A stretch of DNA of 64,000 nucleotides from JADJXM01 sp937967285 (GCA_050249535.1 JBFWQI010000009.1:1-64000), one strand, 5' to 3'. Positions 48,530 through 63,924 are shown, counted from the first letter of the stretch. Numbers and translations are program-made. The notes: generated by a model not told the origin, from the letters alone.

Positions 48530-49765
48530 ATGAAGATACTTTTTCTGGCACACAGGATCCCTTATCCGGCGGACAAGGGAGACAAGATCAGGGCATTCGC
48601 CGAACTGAAGGCGCTGGCCGAACGCGGGCAAGAGGTTCACCTTTTCGCATTCGCGGACGATCCGGACGATCTTCAGTATCAGATCGATCTGAGCAGGTAT
48701 TGCGCTGAAGTGCGCGTGCTTCGCCTGCGGAGAGCCGTCGGTGCGATCCGGGCGGGGCTGCATCTGGTTTCCGGCAGGCCGCTCTCGGTCGGCTACTATT
48801 CGTCGATCGCGATGAAGAGGATGATCGACCGGTACGCGCGTGAAATCGGTTTCGATGCGGCGGTTGTCTATTCCTCGACGATGTTTCAGTATGTGCCCGA
48901 AGGTCTGGCCGGCAGGACAGTCATCGATATGGTCGATGCGGATTCCGGCAAGTGGGAGGAGTATTCGAACCGATATCCGGGCTTCAGGTCGTTGATTTAC
49001 GGAGTCGAGGGCTCGCGGCTCGGCCGTTATGAGCGTGAGATCGCGCGGCGCGCGGCGTTTACGATCCTCAGCTCCGAGCGCGAGGCGCGGGTTCTCGGTG
49101 ATCTGGACGAGTTCACGCGGCGGGCGCGGCTGAGAGTCATGACCAACGGCGTCGACACTGATTATTTTTATCCCGGGGGGGCGGTCCCGAAGGTCAGGCC
49201 GCTTCTGGTCTTCACCGGGACGATGGACTATCGGCCGAATATCGACGGCGTGGTCCGCTTCGTCGAGGAAGCCTGGCCGTCGATCCGTTCCCGCGAGCCC
49301 GAGGCTGAATTCGCGATCGTCGGCCGGAATCCGGCGAGCGAGGTTCGCCGGCTGGCGATGCATCCGGGCGTCATCGTGACCGGGCAGGTCGACGATGTCA
49401 GGCCTTGGCTGCATCGCGCGACGGTGGTGGTCGCTCCGCTGGACTTCGCATTCGGGGTGCAGAACAAGGTGCTCGAGGCGATGGCATGCGGCAAGCCGGT
49501 CATCGCTTCGCCGGTGGCGGTTGCGGGGCTCTCAGTCGAGGACGGGCGCCATCTCAGAGTGGCGGCAACCGACGGGGAGTTTGCCGATGCGGTCATCGAT
49601 CTTCTGAACGACGGGGCCGCACGCCGGTCCCTCTCGCTGGCGGCGCGAGAGTTCGTCGAGCGGGAGCATCAGTGGAGCAGAGTCCTGACGACCTTCGTCA
49701 GGCATGTCGAATCGTTCGGCCCGGCGGCCTCGGACGGAAGAAGCGCGGTCTCGATCCATTCCTGA
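48530..49765 (+). CDS. XrtA/PEP-CTERM-associated glycosyltransferase (TIGR03087 type)
   Basis: A 411-residue GT4-like enzyme. The start LFLAHRIPYPADKGDKIRAF is typical of the EpsH1-associated sugar transferase family. The C-terminal Rossmann half shows VFTGTMDYRPNIDGV, and KVLEAMACGKPVIASPVA with the donor-binding Glu. It would add a sugar to the lipid-linked repeat unit. The gene starts 11 bp after the repeat element. Confidence 0.87.
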   Translation: MKILFLAHRIPYPADKGDKIRAFAELKALAERGQEVHLFAFADDPDDLQYQIDLSRYCAEVRVLRLRRAVGAIRAGLHLVSGRPLSVGYYSSIAMKRMIDRYAREIGFDAAVVYSSTMFQYVPEGLAGRTVIDMVDADSGKWEEYSNRYPGFRSLIYGVEGSRLGRYEREIARRAAFTILSSEREARVLGDLDEFTRRARLRVMTNGVDTDYFYPGGAVPKVRPLLVFTGTMDYRPNIDGVVRFVEEAWPSIRSREPEAEFAIVGRNPASEVRRLAMHPGVIVTGQVDDVRPWLHRATVVVAPLDFAFGVQNKVLEAMACGKPVIASPVAVAGLSVEDGRHLRVAATDGEFADAVIDLLNDGAARRSLSLAAREFVEREHQWSRVLTTFVRHVESFGPAASDGRSAVSIHS

Positions 49766-49770
49766 ACAAG

Positions 49771-51000
<1,230 letters not shown>

Positions 51001-51003
51001 TCT

Positions 51004-51822
51004 ATGCTTGAAACCCGGATCGAATGGAGCGACAGTCTGGCGGCCCACCTGCGCGAGCTGGTCCGTTATCGCGAGCTGTTGTGGCAGATCACGCGGCGGG
51101 AGATCAGAGTCAGGTACAAGCAGAGTCTGCTGGGGATGATCTGGGCGGTTGTCCAGCCGCTTTCGCTGATGGTCGTCTTCACGGTCTTCTTCTCGTGGTT
51201 TGCGCGGATGGAGAGCGAAGGGATTCCGTATCCTCTCTTCTCCTACGCCGCGCTGCTACCGTGGAGTTTTCTGGCGAGTTCGCTCACCTCCGCGGTTCCG
51301 AGCCTGATCGCGAATTCTCACATCATCACGCGGATCTACTTTCCGCGAGAGATCATCCCGCTGGCCTCCGTCCTGGCTGCGCTCTTCGATTTTCTGTTTG
51401 CGGCCGGGGCATTCGTTCTGCTCATGGTCTGGTACGGGGTGGCGCCGACGCCCCGCGCGCTCTTCATTGTTCCGCTGCTGGTCGTGCAGGTGGCGTTCGC
51501 CGCGGGCGTCTCGCTGCTGCTTTCGTCGTTCACTGTTCTCTACCGCGATGTCCGCCACGTGCTTCCGCTGCTGCTGCAGATCTGGATGTTCGTCACGCCG
51601 ATCCTCTATCCGGCATCGATCGTGCCCGGCAGATGGCGGGATGCGTATTTCGCGCTCAATCCGATGGCTGTGATAGTCGAAGGGTACCGGAGCGCGATCA
51701 TACTGGGGACCGCGCCGGGGGCGGGTCGGCTGCTGCTTGCCGCTGTGGAATCCGCGGCGCTGCTCTGGGCGGGTTACGCATACTTCAAGCATCTCGAGAA
51801 GGATTTCGCCGACATCGTCTGA
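51004..51822 (+). CDS. ABC-2 polysaccharide exporter, permease subunit
   Basis: A 272-residue Wzm-type permease with six hydrophobic segments. The family motif RREIRVRYKQSLLGMIWAV is at residues 33-51, and FFSWFARME follows helix 1; LNPMAVIVEGYR lies before the last helices. It forms the channel for lipid-linked glycan export with the ATPase encoded 1 bp downstream. Confidence 0.9.
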   Translation: MLETRIEWSDSLAAHLRELVRYRELLWQITRREIRVRYKQSLLGMIWAVVQPLSLMVVFTVFFSWFARMESEGIPYPLFSYAALLPWSFLASSLTSAVPSLIANSHIITRIYFPREIIPLASVLAALFDFLFAAGAFVLLMVWYGVAPTPRALFIVPLLVVQVAFAAGVSLLLSSFTVLYRDVRHVLPLLLQIWMFVTPILYPASIVPGRWRDAYFALNPMAVIVEGYRSAIILGTAPGAGRLLLAAVESAALLWAGYAYFKHLEKDFADIV

Positions 51823-51823
51823 T

Positions 51824-52597
51824 ATGGAGATCATCTCGCTGGAAAATGTCTCGAAGCGATACCGGCTCAGCCGGCTCGGCGCGCGTTCGATTCGCGAAGA
51901 GCTGGCGCGGGTCGGCGGAAGGCTGCTCGGACGCAACGGGTCGTCCGACGATGACGATTTCCATGCGCTGAGCGATATCAGTTTCGCCGTCGATCAGGGC
52001 GAGGCGCTCGGGCTGATCGGCCACAACGGATCCGGCAAATCGACGGTGCTCAAGCTGCTGGCGCGGATCACCTATCCGACTACGGGAAGCATCGTTGTGC
52101 GCGGCTCCGTCGCTTCGCTGATCGAGGTCGGCGCCGGATTCCATCCCGAGCTGAGCGGGCGCGAGAATATCGACCTCTACGGTTCGATCATGGGCATGCG
52201 TCGCGCCGAGATCAGGGAGAGATTCGACCGGATCGTGGACTTCGCGGAGCTCGAACGATTCATCGATACTCCGGTCAAGCGATACTCTTCGGGGATGTAC
52301 GTCAGGCTCGGGTTCGCTGTCGCAGCCTTCATCAACCCGCACGTACTGCTGGTCGATGAGGTGCTCGCCGTCGGAGATGCCTCGTTCCAGGCCAAATGCA
52401 TGCAGCGCATCGAGGAGCTGCGCCGCAACGGCATGACGGTGATCTTCGTCTCCCACGATATGTCCGCCGTCGAAAGGCTTTGCGGGCGCGCGATCCTGCT
52501 CGAACACGGAAAGATCCTGGCCGACGGCCCGGCGCGGGAGGTGGTCGAGTTCTATGGCAGCAGGCAGAGGGGAGCAGGTAGTTCAGCATCGGAGTGA
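51824..52597 (+). CDS. ABC polysaccharide exporter, ATP-binding subunit
   Basis: A 257-residue Wzt-type ATPase. Walker A GHNGSGKST, signature YSSGMYVRLGF, Walker B LLVDEVLAVGD, and the H-loop VSHDM are present. It lacks the long C-terminal carbohydrate-binding domain of some Wzt proteins, so the chain end is probably not sensed by this subunit. The ATG at 51824 lies 1 bp after the permease stop. Confidence 0.9.
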   Translation: MEIISLENVSKRYRLSRLGARSIREELARVGGRLLGRNGSSDDDDFHALSDISFAVDQGEALGLIGHNGSGKSTVLKLLARITYPTTGSIVVRGSVASLIEVGAGFHPELSGRENIDLYGSIMGMRRAEIRERFDRIVDFAELERFIDTPVKRYSSGMYVRLGFAVAAFINPHVLLVDEVLAVGDASFQAKCMQRIEELRRNGMTVIFVSHDMSAVERLCGRAILLEHGKILADGPAREVVEFYGSRQRGAGSSASE

Positions 52598-52618
52598 TTG
52601 GATGGAAGACGGTATTGA

Positions 52619-53512
52619 ATGAAATTGAGCGTAATGATCTGCACGCGTAATCGCGCCGGAGCGCTGGAAGGAGCGCTCGAGAGCATCCTCGCGAGCGGGA
52701 TGACCGGGGAACATGCTTGCGAAGTGATCGTCGTCGACAACGGGTCGAGCGATGCGACGGGCGAGGTAGTGCGCCGGATGGCCGCGCGCTATGACCGCCC
52801 GATTCAATACGCCCGCGAGCCGCGACAGGGATTGTCGAGGGCCCGCAACCGCGCTCTGAGCCTCGCCGCCGGCGATGTCTTCGTCTTCACCGATGACGAT
52901 GTCCGGGTCGCGGCTGACTGGCTGGACCAGATCGCCGCAGAGTTTTCGGCCGATCCTGATCTGCAGATGCTTGGCGGGCGCGTCCTGCCGGCGAGGGAGG
53001 GGCTTCAGAAAGTCGCCGTTCAGGAATCGGAGGAACGCCAGAGATTCAGTCATCCTCACGGAGGAACCTTCGTGATGGGAGCGAACATGGCCTTCAGGCG
53101 CGGGGTCTTCGAACGCGTCGGCAGATTCGACGAACGGTTGGGAGCGGGGCGCTTCTTCGCCGGCGCCGAGGAGGCGGACATCTTCTACCGCGGTCTCAAA
53201 GCGGGCTATTCGATTCTCTACGCGCCGAACGTGACGGTCTATCACGATCACGACAGGGTCACGGTCGAGCAGGCCTGCCGGCTCGAATACGGCTACGGCA
53301 AGGGCTGTTCGGCATATCTGGTCAAGCATGCGATGGGCGGAGACCGCTATGCCATGAAGATGGTCTACTGGCTGATCCACCGGCTGCCGTCGAGATGGCT
53401 CGCCCGGAACGCGCCGTCGCCCGATATCCTCGCGCGCCGGCGGGCGCAGGTTCGCGGAATACTGATCGGGTTGCTGGCTTCGCCTGCGCTGCTCTTCGAG
53501 CGGCCGGAGTAG
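52619..53512 (+). CDS. Glycosyltransferase family 2
   Basis: A 297-residue GT-A fold enzyme. Start KLSVMICTRNRAGALEGAL, VVDNGSSDATGEV and the metal-binding FTDDDVRV motif are seen, then ANMAFRRGVFERVG and GAEEADIFYR for acceptor and base. Inverting family, substrate unknown. No membrane helix, so it acts at the cytoplasmic face. Confidence 0.86.
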   Translation: MKLSVMICTRNRAGALEGALESILASGMTGEHACEVIVVDNGSSDATGEVVRRMAARYDRPIQYAREPRQGLSRARNRALSLAAGDVFVFTDDDVRVAADWLDQIAAEFSADPDLQMLGGRVLPAREGLQKVAVQESEERQRFSHPHGGTFVMGANMAFRRGVFERVGRFDERLGAGRFFAGAEEADIFYRGLKAGYSILYAPNVTVYHDHDRVTVEQACRLEYGYGKGCSAYLVKHAMGGDRYAMKMVYWLIHRLPSRWLARNAPSPDILARRRAQVRGILIGLLASPALLFERPE

Positions 53513-53516
53513 AAAG

Positions 53517-55058
53517 ATGAAGAGAGGGCTGCCGGAAAGATGGGTCGAAGCGCTGCTGCTCCCGGGAGAGGCCGGGATCGTCGAAAGCGGGCTGCGGGAA
53601 CTCTCTGACTATTTCGGTATCAGCCCCGACGACGCGCGGTCGGCCTGTCTGACCGCGCTGGCTGATTCGAAGCGCGAGTGGGAGTCCGCTCCGCGCGGGA
53701 CGGCCGATCAGATCATCGATTTCTACCGGCGGACGCGAAGTTACATCTTCGAGCATATCTGGTGGCATGCGACGGACATCGACGGCAATGCTGCGAACGT
53801 TGCGATTCTCGATTACGGCATCAGGTCCGGGAGCGGGCGCTATCTGGATTTCGGATCGGGAGTCGGTTCGAATGCGATCCTCTTCGCGCGGGCGGGGTTC
53901 GACGTGACGCTCGCCGATGTCTCATCAGGCATGCTCGATTTTTCGAAGCGCAGGCTCGAACGCAGAGGGCTTCGTGCGCGATACATCGATCTCAACAGCG
54001 AGCGCCTGCCGGAGGGCGGATTCGATCTGATCACGGCAGTCGATGTGATCGAGCACGTGCCGGATCCCGGAGGTGTGCTGCGGCAACTCGCGCTCGCTCT
54101 CAAGCCGGGCGGTCGGCTGATCTTCAATTTCCGCGCCGGATTCGATCCCGAAAGGCCGATGCATATTCTGGCAGGGGCGGGGCCGGTGCTGGGCAACCTG
54201 CGTCGCGAGGGCTTCGACGATATCTCATCGGACGACGATCTTCTGAGAGCTGCCGGATACACGATTGCGCTCCGCCGGGCGGAGGACGGTCTGCGGGACC
54301 TGATGCTGGGAACCATTGACCGGATTCGTTACGCGCGGCCGTTTCTCGGGCGCGCCGCCGGACGGGTGAGGCATCCGCAGGCGATCTATCTCGAACTACT
54401 GATCAGTGCGGCTGAATCGACTCCGCGCTGGCTGGATGTGGGTTGCGGCAGGAGCCTCGTGCCGAGCTGGCTCAAGGGGGCGGAGGAGGCGGAGATGCGG
54501 TTTCGCGATCGGATTCCGCTGCTTGCCGGCGTCGATCCCGACCTTGAAGCGATACGCGAAAACCGCGTCTGCCAGCTCCGCGCCTGTTTCGACGGGTTGC
54601 GGCTGCCGTTTGCGAACGGGAGTTTCGATCTGGTCACTGCCAACATGGTCTTCGAGCACGCAGACCGGCCGGATCTGCTGCTCGCGGAGATCGCACGGGT
54701 TCTGAGCCCCGGCGGCAGGCTGCTGATTCTGACGCCCAACTGGCTCGATTTCGTGACGATCGGCGCCCGGTTCGTGCCTCAAAGGTTTCAACGCGCAGTG
54801 GTCTCGAGGATCGAGGGGCGCGCGGAATCCGATGTCTATCCGACACATTTTCGATTCAACAGTCCGGCGACGATCGAGCGCGGATTGAGAAGCGCGGGCT
54901 TCACCGGAAGCAGCATCGAGCTGCTCGAACATCCAGACATCTACGGCCATCTGCCGGTCATCTCGCGCCTCGAATCATTCTGGCACCGGATTGCCGGCGC
55001 GCATCCGGCTTTTCGAGGCGTCATTCTGGTCGATGCCCGTCGCGGAGGAGAGCTATGA
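53517..55058 (+). CDS. Tandem SAM-dependent methyltransferase
   Basis: A 513-residue protein with two class I methyltransferase domains. The first has LDFGSGVGSNAILFARAGFD (about residues 101-120) and VDVIEHVPDPGGVLRQLA; the second has WLDVGCGRSLVPSWL (near 304) and ANMVFEHADRPDLLLAEIARVLSPGG. Each shows its own glycine loop and post-I acid. It may methylate two positions of the glycan or cap a chain. It is 4 bp after the preceding gene and overlaps the next by 4 bp. Confidence 0.82.
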   Translation: MKRGLPERWVEALLLPGEAGIVESGLRELSDYFGISPDDARSACLTALADSKREWESAPRGTADQIIDFYRRTRSYIFEHIWWHATDIDGNAANVAILDYGIRSGSGRYLDFGSGVGSNAILFARAGFDVTLADVSSGMLDFSKRRLERRGLRARYIDLNSERLPEGGFDLITAVDVIEHVPDPGGVLRQLALALKPGGRLIFNFRAGFDPERPMHILAGAGPVLGNLRREGFDDISSDDDLLRAAGYTIALRRAEDGLRDLMLGTIDRIRYARPFLGRAAGRVRHPQAIYLELLISAAESTPRWLDVGCGRSLVPSWLKGAEEAEMRFRDRIPLLAGVDPDLEAIRENRVCQLRACFDGLRLPFANGSFDLVTANMVFEHADRPDLLLAEIARVLSPGGRLLILTPNWLDFVTIGARFVPQRFQRAVVSRIEGRAESDVYPTHFRFNSPATIERGLRSAGFTGSSIELLEHPDIYGHLPVISRLESFWHRIAGAHPAFRGVILVDARRGGEL

Positions 55059-55993
55059 ACGGCGATCCCCGCATCAGCGTGATCATTCCCGCGTACAACG
55101 TCGAGGATTACATCGTGGATACGCTCGATTCGCTCTTCGCCCAGACGCGGACCGATTTCGAGGCGATCGTGATCAACGACGGATCGACGGACCGAACCGG
55201 AGAGCGCATCGAACAGTTCCGGTCGCGGATCAGGTACATCAGCCGGGAGAATGGCGGCGTGATGGCGGCGCGGAACGCCGGGCTGCGCCAGGCTCGCGGC
55301 CGATACATCGCGCTGCTCGACGGCGACGATCTGTGGGAACCGGAATTTCTCGAGATTCTGGCCGGCATGCTCGACGCCGATCCCGCGGCCTCGGTCGCAT
55401 TTCCGAATGCGATCTTCCACGGTTCGCCGAAGTTCGACGGCCGGCTTTATCAGGACGTCTATCCGGCGACCGGGCCGATCACTTTCGACCGCGTGCTGAG
55501 GCGCGAATGTTCGATCTTCGGCTCGCTCGTCTTCCGGCGGAGCGCGCTCTACGCGGTCGGACCATTCGACGAAGCGCTCGAGGGGCAGGGCGCGGAGGAT
55601 CTCGATCTCTGGCTGCGCATGCTTCAGGCCGGCATGAAGTTCATCCACACGACGCGGCCTCTGGTCCGTTACCGCTGGCGCAGCGATTCGCTTTCGAGCA
55701 GCGGTTTGAGCCAGTTGCGCTGCCTCATCTCGATGTACCGCAAGTTCCACGAAGCGCCTCAGACGACCGCCGATCAGCGCGACTGGATCGCTTCCCGGCT
55801 GCCCGAACTGACGGGAATGCTCGACCTGGCCGAATTCAGGGATGCGCTGGCGAAGGGCGATTACCCCGCCGCACTGAGCGCGCTCGAACGCGCTGATCGT
55901 CATTACGACAGGCCGAAACTGAAGCTCCTGCTCGCCGGACTGAAAATCGCGCCGCGTGCGGTCAGGTGGCTGGCCGGGCGTCGCGATCGCTAA
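55055..55993 (+). CDS. Glycosyltransferase family 2
   Basis: A 312-residue GT2. RISVIIPAYNVEDYIVDTLDS, INDGSTDRTGE, ARNAGLRQARGRYIALLDGDDLW and AEDLDLWLRM give the nucleotide- and metal-binding and catalytic-base motifs. ATGA overlap with the methyltransferase gene indicates coupled translation. Confidence 0.88.
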   Translation: MNGDPRISVIIPAYNVEDYIVDTLDSLFAQTRTDFEAIVINDGSTDRTGERIEQFRSRIRYISRENGGVMAARNAGLRQARGRYIALLDGDDLWEPEFLEILAGMLDADPAASVAFPNAIFHGSPKFDGRLYQDVYPATGPITFDRVLRRECSIFGSLVFRRSALYAVGPFDEALEGQGAEDLDLWLRMLQAGMKFIHTTRPLVRYRWRSDSLSSSGLSQLRCLISMYRKFHEAPQTTADQRDWIASRLPELTGMLDLAEFRDALAKGDYPAALSALERADRHYDRPKLKLLLAGLKIAPRAVRWLAGRRDR

Positions 55994-56005
55994 AGCTCCG
56001 ATCCC

Positions 56006-57103
56006 ATGAGCGATGATCGAATCAAAATACTGCACGTCATCGATTCGCTGGCCGTCGGCGGGATGGAGCGGGTCGTGATCGATGTCGTCAACGGACTCGA
56101 CCGGGATCTCTTCGATCAGCTCGTCTGCACGATCTCGCGTCCCGGCGAGTGCGCGGATATGCTGCGCGCCCGCCTGATCGACCTCGGGAAAGGGGATGGG
56201 GCGGATTATCTGATTCCCCTCAAACTGGCTCGCGTGATCGGCGAGCATCGGCCTGATATCATTCATTCCCAGAGCCTGTCGGGGATCGATGCGGCGCTGG
56301 CGCTGACGCTCGCAGGCGGCTCGCGCCTGGTGCAGAGCGAGCACGGTCGCAGCTTCCCGCACATCGCGACGGAACCGCTCAGGAGGCGTCTGGCGCGCCG
56401 TTTCGTCTATCACCGGGCGGACGCGGTCTTTGCGGTCACCGCCGAGTTGCGCGACCATTATTGTCGCCTGACGGGACTCCCGCGCGAACGAATGTCAGTC
56501 ATTCCGAACGGAATCGATCCGCGTCGGATCGATCCTGCCGACGGCAGGGAAGTCCGCTCTGAACTTGGGATCCCCGGCGATGCTTTCGTGATCGGTACAG
56601 TCGCGCGGCTTGACCGGACCAAGGACACGATGACATTGTTGAATGCGTTTCGTCTCCTCGCCGGGGACGACAGGATGCGCCTGCTCATCGTCGGTGACGG
56701 CGAAGAACGCACGGCGCTCGAGCAGGCGGCCGCCGGCATCCCGGTGATCTTCACGGGCATGAGAATGGACGCTCCGCGGATGTTGAGCGCGATGGACATC
56801 TTCGCCCTGCCGTCGCTGTCCGAAGCGATGCCGATCACGGTGCTCGAGGCGATGTGCGCCTCGCTGCCCGTCGTCGCGACGACCGTCGGAGCGCTGCATG
56901 AAATGGTCGTTGAAGGCGTGACGGGATATCTTGTTCCCGTCCGCAGCCCGGATGCGATGGCCGGGAGGCTCGGACTCATCGCGCAGTCGTCGGACAGAGG
57001 ACGGGAGATGGGGCGAGCCGGCCGCGAGAGGGCTCTGCGCGAGTTCACGCTCGACGCGATGCTCGGCCGTTACCGCGATCTCTATTTACAAATGATGAAA
57101 TGA
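56006..57103 (+). CDS. Glycosyltransferase family 4
   Basis: A 365-residue GT-B enzyme. KILHVIDSLAVGGMERVVIDV at the start binds the acceptor side; VIPNGIDPRR, GTVARLDRTKDT and SLSEAMPITVLEAMCASLPVVAT form the donor site with the conserved Glu pair. The start is 12 bp after the preceding stop. Confidence 0.88.
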   Translation: MSDDRIKILHVIDSLAVGGMERVVIDVVNGLDRDLFDQLVCTISRPGECADMLRARLIDLGKGDGADYLIPLKLARVIGEHRPDIIHSQSLSGIDAALALTLAGGSRLVQSEHGRSFPHIATEPLRRRLARRFVYHRADAVFAVTAELRDHYCRLTGLPRERMSVIPNGIDPRRIDPADGREVRSELGIPGDAFVIGTVARLDRTKDTMTLLNAFRLLAGDDRMRLLIVGDGEERTALEQAAAGIPVIFTGMRMDAPRMLSAMDIFALPSLSEAMPITVLEAMCASLPVVATTVGALHEMVVEGVTGYLVPVRSPDAMAGRLGLIAQSSDRGREMGRAGRERALREFTLDAMLGRYRDLYLQMMK

Positions 57104-57118
57104 GGGAGAAGAGAAATT

Positions 57119-57682
57119 TTGAGAATCACGCGTGTCTATACCAAATCGGGCGATCAGGGACTGACCTCGCTGGTCGATGGAAGCAGGGTCAGTAAAGCCG
57201 ACGCGAGGGTCACCGCCTACGGCGAAGTCGACGAACTCAATTCGTGGCTCGGACTGATCAGGGTCAAGCTGTCGGATCCCGAACTTGACGGGGCGCTCGA
57301 AAGGATACAGAACGAGCTGTTCATCGTCGGAGCCGATCTGGCCAGTCCTTTGACCATCGAGGTGCCGCGCATCGCCGTGGCGCACGTCGAAGACCTGGAA
57401 AAGCTGATCGACAGCCTGCTCGAGGAGCTCGAACCTCTGAAGGAGTTTATTCTTCCCGGAGGCAGCGAGGTTGCAGCGATGATCCACGTCGCGAGGACGA
57501 TCGCCCGGCGCGCCGAGCGCCACTTGGTGACGCTGGCATCCGAATCGGAAATCAACCCGCAGACCGTCATCTATCTCAACCGGATGTCCGACCTGCTCTT
57601 CGTCATGGCGCGGATCGCCAACAAGCGGACGGGCGTCAAGGATATCTCTGCGAGTTTCAGCAAGCGGAGCGGCACATCCTGA
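57119..57682 (+). CDS. Cob(I)alamin adenosyltransferase, PduO type
   Basis: A 187-residue PduO-type enzyme that makes adenosylcobalamin from ATP and cob(I)alamin. Seen: the ATP loop RVYTKSGDQGLTSLVDGSRV (residues 5-24), AYGEVDELNSWLG, and ARTIARRAERHLVTL with LNRMSDLLFVMAR near the end. TTG start at 57119 after GGGAG. It is set inside the exopolysaccharide cluster but more likely serves methylmalonyl-CoA mutase, as MeaB and the epimerase are encoded 5 kb downstream. Confidence 0.9.
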   Translation: MRITRVYTKSGDQGLTSLVDGSRVSKADARVTAYGEVDELNSWLGLIRVKLSDPELDGALERIQNELFIVGADLASPLTIEVPRIAVAHVEDLEKLIDSLLEELEPLKEFILPGGSEVAAMIHVARTIARRAERHLVTLASESEINPQTVIYLNRMSDLLFVMARIANKRTGVKDISASFSKRSGTS

Positions 57683-57698
57683 TCCCGCACCACAGCCC

Positions 57699-60969
<3,271 letters not shown>

Positions 60970-60990
60970 ACTCGGCCTGGACGAAGTCTG

Positions 60991-62208
60991 ATGAGAATTC
61001 TTGTATTCACGACTCTGTGGCCGAATCGCGAGCAGCCCGGCTTCGGCATCTTCGTCAGAAACCGCGTGCTCGCGCTCGCTCGCGCGCCGGGCGTCACGGT
61101 CAGAGTCGTGGCGCCGGTGCCGTACTTTCCTCACTGGCTCGACGGTCGAGCGATCCCTGAGAAATGGCGCAGGCTGGCACGCGTTCCCGAATTCGAGCTG
61201 GCGGACGGCCTGAGCGTGTATCATCCCCGCTACTTCAATCCTCCGAAGATCGGCATGAGCCTCTACGATCGCTGGATGGCCGCCGGAACGATTCCGCTGA
61301 TCCAGCGTCTGAACCGCGAGGAGCCGATCGACCTGATCGACGCTCATTACGTCTATCCGGACGGAGCGGCGGCCGTCAGGATAGCCGAGAAGACGGGGAT
61401 CGGCGTCGTCGTGACCGCCCGGGGGACCGACATCAACCTTTTCACTGAAATGCCTCTGATCAGGCGGCGCATCCGCCGGACGCTCGCACGGGCCGACGGA
61501 TTGATCGCCGTCAGCGTCGCGCTCAGGGATCGGATGGCCGGACTCGGGATCCCGCGCGAGAAGATCGCCGTCATCTCGAACGGGATCGATGACGGACTGT
61601 TCCGCCCGATCGACCGCGATGCCGCCCGATCGAGACTGAATCTTTCGCGCGAGGGCACGATCGTGCTCGCGGTCGCATCGCTCGTGCCGCTCAAGCGGAT
61701 CGACATGCTGATCCGCGCCTTCAGTTTATTAGATCGTGATGATGCGCGGCTGATCGTGATCGGAGAAGGCCCCGAGCGGCAACGGCTCGAAGCATTGGTC
61801 GGGGAGGTTTCGGCGGGCGTCAGCCTGATCGGCCCCCGCGATCAGCGCGAGCTACCGCTCTGGTATTCGGCCGCCGATCTGCTCTGCCTGACCAGCTCCC
61901 GCGAGGGAGCGCCCAATGTTCTGCGGGAAGCTCTCGCCTGCGGGCTGCCGATCGTCGCATCGGATGTCGGCGGCGTGGCGGAGATCATCGACGGCGCTCC
62001 CGGCTGCCGGATCGTCGCCGATCTGAATGAGCGCACCCTGGCCCGTGAGATCACGCTGGCGCTCGACTCGCAGCCTCAGAGGAGCGCCATTGCCGCATTC
62101 AACCGGCGCTCGTGGGATCAGGTCGCGGGTGAAATCCTGGAATATTATGAGCGCATCGGATTCAGGTCCCATGCGGCGGCGGATCGAGAATCGAGCGGAG
62201 CCGGTTGA
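60991..62208 (+). CDS. Glycosyltransferase family 4
   Basis: A 405-residue GT4. Start VFTTLWPNREQPGFGIFVRNRV, VVVTARGTDINLF, VISNGIDDGLFRP, ASLVPLKRIDMLIRAF and SSREGAPNVLREALACGLPIVA are standard for the family. It lies 21 bp after the amidotransferase gene and converges with DUF4126, overlapping it by 47 bp at the 3' ends. Confidence 0.88.
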   Translation: MRILVFTTLWPNREQPGFGIFVRNRVLALARAPGVTVRVVAPVPYFPHWLDGRAIPEKWRRLARVPEFELADGLSVYHPRYFNPPKIGMSLYDRWMAAGTIPLIQRLNREEPIDLIDAHYVYPDGAAAVRIAEKTGIGVVVTARGTDINLFTEMPLIRRRIRRTLARADGLIAVSVALRDRMAGLGIPREKIAVISNGIDDGLFRPIDRDAARSRLNLSREGTIVLAVASLVPLKRIDMLIRAFSLLDRDDARLIVIGEGPERQRLEALVGEVSAGVSLIGPRDQRELPLWYSAADLLCLTSSREGAPNVLREALACGLPIVASDVGGVAEIIDGAPGCRIVADLNERTLAREITLALDSQPQRSAIAAFNRRSWDQVAGEILEYYERIGFRSHAAADRESSGAG

Positions 62209-62776
62209 GCATCCTCCTCAATGCCCGCACGATCTTCGGCACCAGCCAGATCGCGATGATCAGAAAGACGATGACCACGATCATGATGACGATCGGATAG
62301 AAGGCCATCAGCACCGCCGATCCGAAGGTCAGAATGTCCTCGCCGATGCTCAGGGCGATGTTCGAGACAGGTTCGGGGCTGGTGTTTGCCGTCAGCCTCG
62401 TGGCCGCTTTGGTTCCGTGAGAGCTGAGCGCTATGCCGCCTCCGACGATCAGCGCCACGATCCTCACCGCGGGATCGAATTCGGCGAACGCCGAGGCCGC
62501 CAGAATCGCTCCCGCCGGCACCCTGATGAAGGTGTGGATCGCATCCCACGCCGTGTCGACCGCCGGGATCTTGTCGGCCACGAACTCGATCGCGTACATT
62601 GCCCCGGCCAGCCCGATCACCCACCACTCGCCGAGCATGTCCAGCCCGCCCGGCAGCTTGACCAGCTTCAACCGGTCGAGCACTCCCAGCGTCACCACCG
62701 TCGCGTAAAGATTGATCCCCGAAAGCCAGGCCGACCCCATCGCCGTCCCGATTGTCGCTATCCAGTCTGCCGTCAT
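62162..62776 (-). CDS. DUF4126 membrane protein
   Basis: A 204-residue protein with five or so hydrophobic segments. Family features: GSAWLSGINLYATVVTLGVLDRL at the start, LGEWWVIGLAGAMYAIEFVADKIPAVDTAWD in the middle and GGGIALSSHGTKAATRL. Function unknown. GGGGAGGAGAC precedes the ATG at 62776. The 3' end overlaps the glycosyltransferase gene by 47 bp tail to tail. Confidence 0.85.
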   Translation of the reverse strand: MTADWIATIGTAMGSAWLSGINLYATVVTLGVLDRLKLVKLPGGLDMLGEWWVIGLAGAMYAIEFVADKIPAVDTAWDAIHTFIRVPAGAILAASAFAEFDPAVRIVALIVGGGIALSSHGTKAATRLTANTSPEPVSNIALSIGEDILTFGSAVLMAFYPIVIMIVVIVFLIIAIWLVPKIVRALRRMLNRLRSILDPPPHGT

Positions 62777-62790
62777 GTCTCCTCCCCTCG

Positions 62791-62826
62791 AAAGTAGAAA
62801 GTATAAAGTAAAAAGTAGAAAGTAGA
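62791..62826. repeat. Degenerate heptanucleotide array element D
   Basis: About five GTAGAAA-type copies with substitutions (GTATAAA, GTAAAAA) in front of the DUF4126 gene. No complementary arm or TTAAATTTGCAACCA core is present, so it is a decayed relic. Confidence 0.75.
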
Positions 62827-62970
62827 AGAGGCTCAAAGGGAGCGGCGGAATCTTTGCAGGTATGTGGGCAGGCAGGTGGAATTCGGGGCGCGAAAGCTGT
62901 ATATTAGTCATCTTTTGTCCGTAGCTTGACCGTGCCGGACCAGGGCGTCCGGCGATGAAACTGACCTCAG

Positions 62971-63920
<950 letters not shown>

Positions 63921-63924
<4 letters not shown>

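Noticed and set aside
54941..56458. Minus-strand open frame of 505 codons opposite the glycosyltransferase genes
   Set aside because: Both + strand genes show clear GT2 and GT4 motifs; the antisense frame has no motif and skewed Arg/Asp composition.
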